Positions 19,792 through 27,354 of a stretch of DNA of 64,000 bases are shown here, piece by piece. Position 1 is the first letter of the stretch; each line of letters starts with the position of its first letter. The position numbers and the translations under genes were made by a program. Location of the stretch: assembly GCA_002786165.1 (NCBI GenBank), contig PEQK01000013.1:1-64000 (forward strand), given 5' to 3'. A model generated the notes under the pieces. The model had not been told where the DNA came from and made no database searches. It was given only the letters and a program-made list of their open reading frames with translations. The DNA is from Legionella sp. (GTDB lineage Bacteria; Pseudomonadota; Gammaproteobacteria; Legionellales; Legionellaceae).

Positions 19792-20898
19792 TTACACATG
19801 AGGCATGTCTTTCGTATTCAGTCGAATATGGCGTTTGATGTTATACTCATAGAGATGTTGCATCTGCGAGCGATACCGTTCAATACTATGGCAACAAGCC
19901 GATGCATCCCATTTAAAATCAATAGAACGATGTAATAAAAATTGAATAAAAATATCCAACATTTTAAATTCTGAATTAAATTCTTCAATCCATAAAAATT
20001 GGCCTTGCTCATTCACTTCTAAAAAGACATAGTCATCTTCGGGTGTGACAATCACATCGAAAGCCCCAAACACCAATCCAATGCGTTGCATAAACTGGCG
20101 AAGCTTTTGTGCAATCTTCTCCGGCAGATCGAAAGGCTCCACCATCATCTTTTTTCCACGGATCGCTCTCCAATCAATGAGACCGTCGGGGTGTTTTTGA
20201 GAATGGAGCTTGGCCGCCACCAAATAATGACCAAAGCAGGTGATACGCAATTCAAATTTCTTTTCTATCTCCACTTGAAAAATACCCGGAAGCGTTTGCA
20301 ACAATTTTTGTTTGGGTAACTGCATCTTTTTAACCTGTGCCGTATAGGTGATTTTAGTTTGTAACGTTTCAAACCAAAAATAAGAACACAGTGGTTTATA
20401 AACCACACCACTTTGATCATAGGTCTGTAAAAACTGTTTGATTTCTTGGGGATCGTTAGAACATAACGTGGTTGGAATTGTTAATCCGCATTCACTGGCA
20501 ATCTTCAATTGGAGCAATTTAAAATTAGCACGGGATGCCGCTTCTTTGCTATTGACCCACCAAGCATGGGGTGCCAAATTCGCAGTAAAGGATTCAAAAA
20601 ACAAAAGATTTTCTTTCACCACAAATGCATAATCTTGGACATGTACGTTTTCTTTGGGTACATAAGGCCTACGCGCCCTTCGCCACCATACAACATCATA
20701 GTCATTTTCTAAAATGGCATCTTGCGCATCTACGCTTTGCCATTGATAACGTTGGGTATCGATAAACACTGAATTTTTTTGCAGCGTTGGGCAGTCAGCC
20801 GTAAACATTAAAATCACATCATGACCTAATGTTTCTAATGCTAGTTTGACCAAAATAGCATGAGTGTCATCGGGCTCGGTTGGAATTAAAAACTTCAT
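19792..20898 (-). CDS. MvdD-like ATP-grasp ligase (graspetide macrocyclase)
   Basis: ATP-grasp enzyme of 368 residues of the MvdC/MvdD class, which forms ester or amide links between Ser/Thr/Lys and Asp/Glu side chains of a precursor peptide. Seen: an N-terminal pre-ATP-grasp domain (FLIPTEPDDTHAILVKLALE and DVVWWRRARRPY), a nucleotide Lys in VVYKPLCSYFWFE, and GAFDVIVTPEDDYVFLEVNE-QGQFLWIEE, the Mg-binding end typical of this class. ATG 20898 has GGAG 5 nt upstream; the longer frame has not. Precursor-like small genes lie directly upstream on the same strand. Confidence 0.9.
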   Translation of the reverse strand: MKFLIPTEPDDTHAILVKLALETLGHDVILMFTADCPTLQKNSVFIDTQRYQWQSVDAQDAILENDYDVVWWRRARRPYVPKENVHVQDYAFVVKENLLFFESFTANLAPHAWWVNSKEAASRANFKLLQLKIASECGLTIPTTLCSNDPQEIKQFLQTYDQSGVVYKPLCSYFWFETLQTKITYTAQVKKMQLPKQKLLQTLPGIFQVEIEKKFELRITCFGHYLVAAKLHSQKHPDGLIDWRAIRGKKMMVEPFDLPEKIAQKLRQFMQRIGLVFGAFDVIVTPEDDYVFLEVNEQGQFLWIEEFNSEFKMLDIFIQFLLHRSIDFKWDASACCHSIERYRSQMQHLYEYNIKRHIRLNTKDMPHV

Positions 20899-20962
20899 AA
20901 CAGCTCCATATACCAATAGGGGCAGATAGTACTGAAACACTCTATTGGAATTCCTTTAGAGT

Positions 20963-21100
20963 CTATTGATCATCACCAACAGACTCTGAATAACTCACTT
21001 TTTGCCACGCCGTATTTTTTGTATCTTCTAAAAAATGACTAAAATAAGAGGTCGCATCAGGTGAGTAAATCACTAAAAATCGCGAATTCTTCCATGCCAC
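20963..21100 (-). CDS. Possible small third peptide gene or remnant
   Basis: A 45-codon frame between the precursor gene and the ATP-grasp gene, in the same frame as the precursor but separated from it by TGA and TAA. It would start at GTG and reads VAWKNSRFLVIYSPDATSYF, then a stretch rich in Ser/Thr and Asp/Glu ending SESVGDDQ. No good ribosome-binding site is seen and no family is recognised. It may be a second substrate, a small immunity or accessory peptide, a decayed gene or chance. The only support is its composition and position. Confidence 0.3.
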   Translation of the reverse strand: MAWKNSRFLVIYSPDATSYFSHFLEDTKNTAWQKVSYSESVGDDQ

Positions 21101-21118
21101 GCGATTTTATCCAAAACA

Positions 21119-21277
21119 TCAATAATCCAACGTCATATCCAGTGACATAATATCTCCAGTCGGCTGAACGGTTGGCATGTGGGCTGTGCCGTGTCCTCCA
21201 GAGATATCTTCTAAATCTACAGGATCCATCATAGTCGCTAAATCATAAGCCAAGACTCTATCCTTTGAAGTATCCAT
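21119..21277 (-). CDS. Graspetide precursor peptide with GG leader
   Basis: A 52-residue peptide preceded by a strong Shine-Dalgarno (AAGGAG, 6 nt before ATG). The leader is residues 1-28, acidic (DPVDLEDISGG), ending in a double glycine at 27-28 that suits the C39 protease of the cluster exporter. The predicted 24-residue core starts HGTAHM and ends in TGDIMSLDMTLDY, three [T/S]-x-D units (T40/D42, S45/D47, T49/D51). Paired hydroxyl and carboxyl residues are what MvdD-type ligases join. It lies 220 nt before the ATP-grasp gene, all on the minus strand. Product structure and activity are inferred. Confidence 0.8.
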   Translation of the reverse strand: MDTSKDRVLAYDLATMMDPVDLEDISGGHGTAHMPTVQPTGDIMSLDMTLDY

Positions 21278-21410
21278 ATTCGGCTCCTTCTAGGTCAGCT
21301 CTATTGATTGCAATCAAACATTGGCGTAAACGATCTTCGACAATTGTTACGGGGTTGATAGGGGAAAAAGCCAAGAAATTGGCTAAAATGCGGTTGGTTG
21401 TATGTTCCAT
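21258..21410 (-). CDS. Leader-like small peptide upstream of the precursor
   Basis: A 50-residue peptide with an excellent Shine-Dalgarno (AAGGAG, 5 nt before ATG). Its end overlaps the precursor start by 20 nt in another frame, so the two are coupled. Its first part matches the precursor leader: both read M-[DE]-x(4)-R-[IV]-L-A-x-x-L-A, then a Pro-Val ([ND]PV). After that they diverge: this one lacks a GG site and a [T/S]-x-D core, ending EGAEYGYFKG. It looks like a paralogous precursor that kept the leader and lost or replaced the core; a decoy or regulatory role is possible. Confidence 0.65.
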   Translation of the reverse strand: MEHTTNRILANFLAFSPINPVTIVEDRLRQCLIAINRADLEGAEYGYFKG

Positions 21411-21442
21411 ATTGACTCCTTGCATAAAATCCCAAACATGAC

Positions 21443-21474
21443 TATTCCATTAGACATTTAGGATTATTCCATTA
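21443..21474 (-). repeat. 10-nt direct repeat, 22-nt period, before RiPP operon
   Basis: TATTCCATTA (plus strand; TAATGGAATA on the transcribed strand) occurs at 21443-21452 and 21465-21474 with a 12-nt spacer. Two direct repeats with a 12-13 nt spacer, about two helical turns, are the layout bound by LytTR-type and similar regulators of bacteriocin operons. The sequence itself does not match the usual LytTR consensus. The repeats lie between the candidate promoter and the first small gene. Confidence 0.5.
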
Positions 21475-21493
21475 TTCATCCTGAATAGTTCTG

Positions 21494-21523
21494 TATTTAA
21501 TTCCAAATAAGCAACATTGTCAA
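21494..21523 (-). promoter_or_regulatory. Candidate sigma-70 promoter of RiPP operon
   Basis: On the minus strand a perfect -35 TTGACA (21518-21523) is followed after 18 nt by TAAATA (21494-21499) as a weak -10. It lies about 85 nt upstream of the first peptide gene at 21410 and would drive the whole operon down to 15640. The match is good at -35 but only moderate at -10. Confidence 0.45.
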
Positions 21524-21594
21524 GATTCAAAAATAATTTTTCTGGGGGTAATGATTTATAACGCTGGATAGAGGAGGGGCAGACTTGTTAGAAA

Positions 21595-21609
21595 GCCCCT
21601 CAGAGGGGC
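21595..21609 (-). terminator. Short hairpin terminator after thioesterase gene
   Basis: GCCCCT-CTG-AGGGGC on the minus strand (6-bp GC-rich stem, 3-nt loop) followed by TTTC, 12 nt past the stop of the thioesterase gene. It would separate the deaminase-thioesterase operon from the RiPP operon. The T-run is short. Confidence 0.6.
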
Positions 21610-21620
21610 GATAAGCGGTA

Positions 21621-22046
21621 TTATTTCCGAGTCATGACACACGCGGTCATGCGAGAGATACAAGTAGGCTGACCGGCCTCATTGGACAATTCAATGGTCC
21701 AAACTTGGGTCGAGCGCCCCAAATGCACTGGCCGGGTAATGGCCGTTACCACACCGTCTGTCACTGAGCGCAAATGATTGGCATTGATCTCAAGCCCCAC
21801 ACAATAATAGCGATCAAAATCAACCACCATATTCGCTGCAGTACTGGCTATGCTTTCAGCCAATACCACCGACGCACCGCCATGAATGATCCCCAAGGGT
21901 TGTCTAGTACGAGGGCTGGCGGGCATAGTGGCAACCAAATAATCTGGCCCTACTTCCGTGAATACGATATCGAGAAATGCCGACATGGTATTTTCAGCAC
22001 GCTGGTTTAATTCTGCGGCGGTGATATCTCGAAACCAAATAGCCAT
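21621..22046 (-). CDS. PaaI/YdiI-like hotdog-fold thioesterase
   Basis: Acyl-CoA thioesterase of 141 residues of the TIGR00369 hotdog family. PLGIIHGGASVVLAESIAS, with the catalytic-region HGG, is the diagnostic motif, and HLGRSTQVWTIEL is the late strand. The start at 22046 (MAIWFRDIT) lies 2 nt after the stop of the upstream small gene. It ends in a terminator hairpin. Members include menaquinone-pathway DHNA-CoA hydrolases, but the substrate here is unknown. Confidence 0.88.
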   Translation of the reverse strand: MAIWFRDITAAELNQRAENTMSAFLDIVFTEVGPDYLVATMPASPRTRQPLGIIHGGASVVLAESIASTAANMVVDFDRYYCVGLEINANHLRSVTDGVVTAITRPVHLGRSTQVWTIELSNEAGQPTCISRMTACVMTRK

Positions 22047-22048
22047 GA

Positions 22049-22234
22049 TTAAAACGCTTCCCAAAGGTCATCTGCATCGGCAGGTTTGGTCGTACCATCA
22101 CGCAAGGCATTAATGCGTTGGTACGTTTTGATTTCTTTCAATTGTGATTCAGACAAAGGATGCTCATGATCAAATTTGGCTAAAAATTTATCGTAAGGAC
22201 TGACATAGGCTTTATCGATATCTTGTTCATTCAT
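22049..22234 (-). CDS. Small conserved acidic protein (CBU_0585-like)
   Basis: Protein of 61 residues reading MNEQDIDKAYVSPYDKFLAK then an acidic and basic helical segment ending DADDLWEAF. It resembles a small conserved family of Coxiella/Legionella-type and other gammaproteobacteria (CBU_0585-like, from memory). Function unknown. ATG 22234 is 2 nt after the deaminase stop, with GGAG about 9 nt upstream; the TTG-initiated longer frame is not needed. It is the middle gene of a three-gene operon. Confidence 0.7.
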   Translation of the reverse strand: MNEQDIDKAYVSPYDKFLAKFDHEHPLSESQLKEIKTYQRINALRDGTTKPADADDLWEAF

Positions 22235-22236
22235 CG

Positions 22237-23538
22237 TTATGGTCTCCAAAATCGTGCTTTTTCTTTTAATGCTTGTTCATCTAACGTTAATAATTCACGG
22301 TTTTTCATCAATTGTTTCCCCGCTACCCATACGTCTGTCACCTGCTGACGACTACTCGAGTAGATGGTTTGGATCAAAGGATCATACACCGGTAATGTTT
22401 CAATTTCATCCAAATTAATCGCAATAAAATCTGCGGCTTTTCCTTGTTTCAAAGAGCCCACGATATGGTCGATGCCCAAGGCTTTCGCGCCATTCAATGT
22501 CGCAAGCGCTAACGTATCGTCTACATTGTAACTCACTGGATTTAAAGTAGATACTTTTGATAAGAATGTTGCGGTCCGCATTTCACTGATCATGTTCAAA
22601 TCATTATTACTTGCGACGCTATCAGTCCCAAGCGCCACATTCAAACCCAAGGCTTTCAAGCGGTCAATGGGACAAATACCACTCGCTAGTTTCATGTTAG
22701 ATTCAGGGCAATGCACAATATGGGGCTGAGTCATGCTGAGAATATCTAAATCTTCTTCATTCAATTGTGACGAATGAATGGCCAACAATTGAGGGGATAA
22801 TAGACCCAAATCTTGCAAGCGTTTTATAGGTCGCTTGTTGTATTGCGCCATCGATTGTGCAATTTCATCTTGGGTTTCATGCAAATGGAGATTGATTTTT
22901 ACTTGCCAAGCATCTGCCAAGTCTTTAATGCGCAAAAAAGACTGATCAGAAACAGTATAAGGGGCATGCGGCGCAAAAGTGGGTGTTATAAAATCATGGT
23001 GTTTGTACTGCTCATAAAACTCCTGGGCCTTGCTGAAATACTCCTCCGTAGTTTGTGCCCAAGCGGTTGGAAATTCAATGACCGTCATCCCAATAAAGGC
23101 ACGCAACCCCGCAATTTCAGTTGCATCGGCGGTGGCTTGAAGAAAGTAGAACATATCATTGAAACACGTTGTCCCACCACGAATCATTTCTGCCATTGCA
23201 AATAAAGATGCATCATGTACAAACTCATGCGACAACCATTTTTTCTCGGCAGGCCAAATATAATCATTCAGCCAATCCATCAACATCAAATCGCTGCCCA
23301 ACCCCCGAAAATAGTTCATGCCAATGTGGGTATGGGCATTGATCAATCCCGGCATTACCGCATGATAAGGATAATCATCCTCACGAACCGCATGATAGGT
23401 TTCTTTGGCTGTGGCAGTGGGTAAAATATCTTGAATGATCCCTTTGTGCACCACCAAAGAATGGTTGTCTAAAACACGTTGGCCGGTTTCTCCGGTGATT
23501 ATCCATTTTGCGTGCACCAGATGGTCGATAGATTTCAT
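22237..23538 (-). CDS. mtaD: 5-methylthioadenosine/S-adenosylhomocysteine deaminase-like amidohydrolase
   Basis: TRZ/ATZ-family metal-dependent hydrolase of 433 residues. GLINAHTHIGMNYFRGLGSD carries the HxH metal site, with further ligand His residues in NLHLHETQDE and IHSSQL, and the metal Asp in ALGTDSVASNNDLNM. The length and N-terminal VHAKWIITGE fit MtaD-type deaminases, which act on SAH or MTA. Guanine-deaminase-like relatives share the fold, so the substrate is moderately certain. AAGGAC lies upstream of the ATG. Confidence 0.85.
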   Translation of the reverse strand: MKSIDHLVHAKWIITGETGQRVLDNHSLVVHKGIIQDILPTATAKETYHAVREDDYPYHAVMPGLINAHTHIGMNYFRGLGSDLMLMDWLNDYIWPAEKKWLSHEFVHDASLFAMAEMIRGGTTCFNDMFYFLQATADATEIAGLRAFIGMTVIEFPTAWAQTTEEYFSKAQEFYEQYKHHDFITPTFAPHAPYTVSDQSFLRIKDLADAWQVKINLHLHETQDEIAQSMAQYNKRPIKRLQDLGLLSPQLLAIHSSQLNEEDLDILSMTQPHIVHCPESNMKLASGICPIDRLKALGLNVALGTDSVASNNDLNMISEMRTATFLSKVSTLNPVSYNVDDTLALATLNGAKALGIDHIVGSLKQGKAADFIAINLDEIETLPVYDPLIQTIYSSSRQQVTDVWVAGKQLMKNRELLTLDEQALKEKARFWRP

Positions 23539-23652
23539 GCAAAGTCCTTGTCAATAAATGCGAAGAAGAGAAATAGCCTGGACATACATCCAGGCACACA
23601 AACAAGATTCCGCGCATAAAGCGCGAAACGTAGGCAGCGTTGGTCATTTAGA

Positions 23653-24525
23653 TTACGCTAAGCTTGGCTCTGTCAAAAGTACTCGTAATTTTTTCATGGC
23701 AGCTTGTTCTAATTGGCGAACGCGCTCTGCGGACACGCCATACTGCTGAGCCAAAGCATGTAACGTACTGGCTTTGTCTTCACTGAGCCAACGTTGGTTT
23801 AAAATATCTTGACTCCGTTCGTCTAAAGAAGCCAAAGCTGTGTGTAATCGATCATGATCATAGTTATCGGTATGTTCTTGTTCAAACAACAAAGCTGGAT
23901 TAGACCGTTTGTCCTGCAAATAATCCGCAGGCGCTGCTTTATAAGACTGATCATCATCCTCAGCATCGCGTGCATCGTAAGATTCATCCATCGCATTTAA
24001 CCGTTGTTCCATAACCAGAACATCTTCTCGGCTCACGCCTAAATCTTGAGCGATGGCATCCACTTCTTCGTAGTTCATCCATCCCAAACGTTTTTTCATA
24101 TGACGAAGATTAAAAAATAATTTTCGTTGCGCCTTGGTAGTCGCTACTTTCACAATGCGCCAATTTTGTAACACGAACTCGTGAATCTCAGCTTTGATCC
24201 AATGCACTGCAAACGAGACCAAACGCACACCGACCTTGGGATCAAAGCGCTTCACCGCTTTCATTAACCCAACATTGCCTTCTTGAATCAAATCACTCAA
24301 AGGCAACCCGTAGCCCATATAACCTCGCGCCACACGAACCACATAGCGCAAATGCGCCAGAACCAACGAACGAGCGGCTTCTACATCACCATGTTCTTGT
24401 ACTCGGGTCGCACACGCCAATTCTTCTTCCGCCGTCAACAACGGAATTTGATTGACCCGATGAATATACGCTTCAAGACTGCCGATAGGTAAGTTTAAAG
24501 TGGACAAAGACAACGACAAACTCAT
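23653..24525 (-). CDS. rpoH: RNA polymerase sigma-32 factor RpoH
   Basis: Heat-shock sigma factor of 290 residues. Region 2 is seen as [19 protein letters not shown] and [20 protein letters not shown], the RpoH box region as [20 protein letters not shown], and region 4.2 as [23 protein letters not shown] 24525 has GAGG 7 nt upstream; the 24-codon extension upstream has no start signal. The 5' region might fold as a thermosensor as in E. coli, but I could not test that. ftsYEX lie nearby but are not contiguous. Confidence 0.95.
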   Translation of the reverse strand: MSLSLSLSTLNLPIGSLEAYIHRVNQIPLLTAEEELACATRVQEHGDVEAARSLVLAHLRYVVRVARGYMGYGLPLSDLIQEGNVGLMKAVKRFDPKVGVRLVSFAVHWIKAEIHEFVLQNWRIVKVATTKAQRKLFFNLRHMKKRLGWMNYEEVDAIAQDLGVSREDVLVMEQRLNAMDESYDARDAEDDDQSYKAAPADYLQDKRSNPALLFEQEHTDNYDHDRLHTALASLDERSQDILNQRWLSEDKASTLHALAQQYGVSAERVRQLEQAAMKKLRVLLTEPSLA

Positions 24526-24742
24526 ACGTTTTCCTCGCTTTTTTAGACCAAAAAATAATGCCACGTAAGTATACGTGATCTTAAATGTAGAATTCAACTC
24601 ATCTATTATTGATCACTTTTACTTTTTTTTGAATACATTTAGAACAAAATATTGACTTAAAGTTACAAAATATATACAATTCATCTTCTTATTTGCCTTT
24701 TTTAGATTAATAAAGGCACATTGGGTTTAATTTTCGAGGAAA

Positions 24743-25597
24743 ATGACTATGATAAACCAGCAGGAATATAGCAAACATATAGCAATATTTGATCATTTGG
24801 CTCACGTGTTTGAAGCTGAAACCTTTGAATTTAATGAAGACAGTTTTCAACAAAATAAAAATAATTTTAACGACAAGCTTAATACATTGGGCTATAAGAA
24901 ACCCGCACAGAAAATAGCACTTTTTAACAAAATATTTGAAGGTTTTGAATGGTTTAATGTCTATGCCAAAATTCAGAAAGATTTAAATTTAAATATCTCA
25001 GCATCACCATCTAACCCCTATGGTTTTTTTCAAGCTATATTTAATAGTAACACAAGCTCAAAACCGATTGGACTCTCAACAATCAACGATATTCTTCAAT
25101 TAATTGCTTTACAAAAAAAGGGTTACGTGAAAAATACTACAATCGCACCTAAAAAAACAGAAACTAAAACAGAAACTAAAACAGAACAGCTTGACACTGC
25201 TCTAACCACTCACCCAAGAACCCGCTTCCAAACCTACGCCCCCTATATCAAACCTTCAGCCATGATCTTAACAGGCTCTGGTCTAGCGGTTTTCGGGGGA
25301 TTGCTGCAATTCAATGCCAAATTTGCTTTATTGGTGGGTTTACATCTTCATCCGGCTTTGTTAGCAGCATTGGTGGTTGGCGGCCTCATGATGGCAGGAC
25401 ATGGCGTATATCGTGCTATGAAAACCTATCAAGCAAATACCCCTCCTGCTACAGGACAGTTAGGTACAACTACCCCGACCTGTTATCACGCTTTGTTACA
25501 GCGTTTCGGGAATTTTGGAGTAATGCGAGAAGAGCGCGTGGCAGTTCAAATGAGTCATGAGGCTCCTGTAACACAAACGATGAGTCGCAACACCTAA
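24743..25597 (+). CDS. Effector-like protein with two C-terminal membrane segments
   Basis: Protein of 284 residues without a recognised family. The soluble N-terminal half is rich in Phe/Asn/Lys (EFNEDSFQQNKNNFNDKLNT). A Thr-Glu-Lys linker with tandem KTET units (about residues 137-147) follows, then two hydrophobic hairpin segments at roughly residues 170-215, then a polar tail. No signal peptide. The architecture is common among Dot/Icm-translocated membrane proteins, which is only suggestive. GAGG precedes; ATG 24749, two codons in, has better spacing. Confidence 0.55.
   Translation: MTMINQQEYSKHIAIFDHLAHVFEAETFEFNEDSFQQNKNNFNDKLNTLGYKKPAQKIALFNKIFEGFEWFNVYAKIQKDLNLNISASPSNPYGFFQAIFNSNTSSKPIGLSTINDILQLIALQKKGYVKNTTIAPKKTETKTETKTEQLDTALTTHPRTRFQTYAPYIKPSAMILTGSGLAVFGGLLQFNAKFALLVGLHLHPALLAALVVGGLMMAGHGVYRAMKTYQANTPPATGQLGTTTPTCYHALLQRFGNFGVMREERVAVQMSHEAPVTQTMSRNT
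25154..25187 (+). repeat. 12-nt tandem repeat coding KTET units
   Basis: AAAACAGAAACT is repeated about 2.8 times in frame, so its length could change by slippage without shifting the reading frame. It encodes the Lys-Thr-Glu-Thr linker between the soluble and membrane parts of the host gene. Confidence 0.75.
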
Positions 25598-25624
25598 GTT
25601 GATATATGTCACTCAATCTGTGAG

Positions 25625-26083
25625 TCAAGGTTTTCGACTCACAGATTTTTGATACTCATCAGACAAAATGTGTGCCTCTCGCTCCCCTTCTCGTTTTTCA
25701 TTATCATTCTCAAATAGCGCATAACAATGTTCTTTTTGGGTGTTTATCCACTCATTATCACTATCTGGCGATGCATTTTTCTCTATGAAAAAAAGCAGTG
25801 AAAGCACTTTAATTAAAGCTTGTCCTATCATCTCATGATCAATGTTTTTTTCATGTTCAAGCAAAGATAATTGGAGGGGTAGATATAAATATAATCCTTT
25901 AAAACCATACAAAATACTTAGCTTTTGAGCCAAAAGATTAGCTTGTCCGAGATGATTAGCTTCTAGATGCTCTTCATATAAAGAGCGCAATGCAGCATAT
26001 GAATCAGCAGGAATTCTGGTGTTGGCAAACTGAAACATACTTTTTTCGGCTAAAAAAGGGAACGATTCTTTGATATCTTTCAT
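25625..26083 (-). CDS. Hypothetical helical protein next to YopJ-like gene
   Basis: Protein of 152 residues from ATG 26083, which has AGG about 5-8 nt upstream; the longer frame to 26152 overlaps the upstream gene further. It is helical with a hydrophobic middle (QALIKVLSLLFFIEKN) and a very charged C-terminus (NDNEKREGEREAHILSDEYQ). E-rich tails of this kind are favoured by Dot/Icm translocation signals, so it may be a substrate or a partner of the YopJ-like protein. No family is recognised. Confidence 0.5.
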   Translation of the reverse strand: MKDIKESFPFLAEKSMFQFANTRIPADSYAALRSLYEEHLEANHLGQANLLAQKLSILYGFKGLYLYLPLQLSLLEHEKNIDHEMIGQALIKVLSLLFFIEKNASPDSDNEWINTQKEHCYALFENDNEKREGEREAHILSDEYQKSVSRKP

Positions 26084-26114
26084 GAAACCTATCCTATGTA
26101 TTAGGTGAAAAAAT

Positions 26115-27236
26115 TTAGTGGAATGCGTTTTTATGAGTTGTTGAAGACTCATTTTTCATATCCGCCTTTGTAGCTGCTTTCTCTTGATATTGTCCCCGTA
26201 ACTTGGTCAATTCAACTTTAAAATAGGTACCAGAGCGTGCTGCGCCACCGAAATTTATGAATTTGCGTTGTTGATTAGCCGTGGCCTGAAATCGTCCAAG
26301 CGTTGCTGCCGTTAAAGGAGCATCATCCGTTGAGCCTCTGGCATAGGAATCTCTTATATCTTTAAGAGATTCCAATTTTTGATCTTTACTCATTTTACTC
26401 CCATGCGATGTGCTCTTTTCTAGGTTTTCAATCACTTTATCCATCAAGGCCAATACATCTTGCTTGGCTTGCAGATTTGGACTTGGTTGCGACATCACAG
26501 GTGATACCAATTGTTGAGCATAATCGTCATGCGCTTTTGAAAAGACATGAATGTTAATAGATTGATTTTTACCTTCGACTGTACCTTGCTTCACATAATC
26601 TTCCAGAGTCATGCCATTTGGCATCACTTCACGACTGCGACCAGGATTAGCTGCCTCATAACGTTTCAATAAAGTTAGGGATTGAGCATTCCAAACAAAA
26701 TTAGGTGGTAAACAATCCCATGTAAACGTAAAAACCCCATCATATTCTTCTGTTTTTTCGATGTTATAAATAGTATCAGCAGCTTTCGCAAGCTGCACGC
26801 AATGATCTAGTGCGAACATGGAACACCCAGTTGCCGACTTTTGTAAATTAGTGGTATCAAATTCATAAGGTCCATTTTCCACACCATCGCCTATCATTCC
26901 ACCGGCTGCGAAAGGCGTGAAATCATGTTCAACAAAGATAGGAGTGATTAAGGTATCGCATCTATAATCATTTGCAGCATCCAAAATCAAACAAGATTTC
27001 TTACCGTTATGTTGGCGCACATCCACTGCCAAATAATGACCGCGCACATGCACCAACAATCTATAACGACCATCTTCAGGGTGATCATTAAAATGCTGAG
27101 ATAAGTCTTGGTAATCTATCATACGAATATCAGCTTTGGGATTGATCTCATTTTCATGATCAACAGCAGCTTTTAAGATCTGATGCCGAACATTAACATC
27201 CCCATACTGTCCAATACCATCCAGCTTATTAAACAT
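26115..27236 (-). CDS. YopJ-family acetyltransferase, candidate Dot/Icm effector
   Basis: Protein of 373 residues whose N-terminal half matches the YopJ/C55 fold. H67 lies in HVRGHYLAVDVR, D86 in SCLILDAAND and C138 in SATGCSMFALDHC. The H-to-D spacing of 19 equals the H109-E128 spacing of YopJ. YopJ enzymes acetylate Ser/Thr/Lys of host kinases and need host inositol phosphate. The C-terminal ~140 residues are polar and unassigned. No signal peptide; with Dot/Icm in the same window, delivery to a host cell is likely but inferred. The host target is unknown. Confidence 0.75.
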   Translation of the reverse strand: MFNKLDGIGQYGDVNVRHQILKAAVDHENEINPKADIRMIDYQDLSQHFNDHPEDGRYRLLVHVRGHYLAVDVRQHNGKKSCLILDAANDYRCDTLITPIFVEHDFTPFAAGGMIGDGVENGPYEFDTTNLQKSATGCSMFALDHCVQLAKAADTIYNIEKTEEYDGVFTFTWDCLPPNFVWNAQSLTLLKRYEAANPGRSREVMPNGMTLEDYVKQGTVEGKNQSINIHVFSKAHDDYAQQLVSPVMSQPSPNLQAKQDVLALMDKVIENLEKSTSHGSKMSKDQKLESLKDIRDSYARGSTDDAPLTAATLGRFQATANQQRKFINFGGAARSGTYFKVELTKLRGQYQEKAATKADMKNESSTTHKNAFH

Positions 27237-27354
27237 ACATGAAACTTACCTAATAAGACACGTAGTAGTATTATAGTACAATTTTTATTCTGTTTGATGA
27301 ACATAGGCCTGCCGGCACAAAATAATTTATACCGGCATTGGACTATAATGCGTT

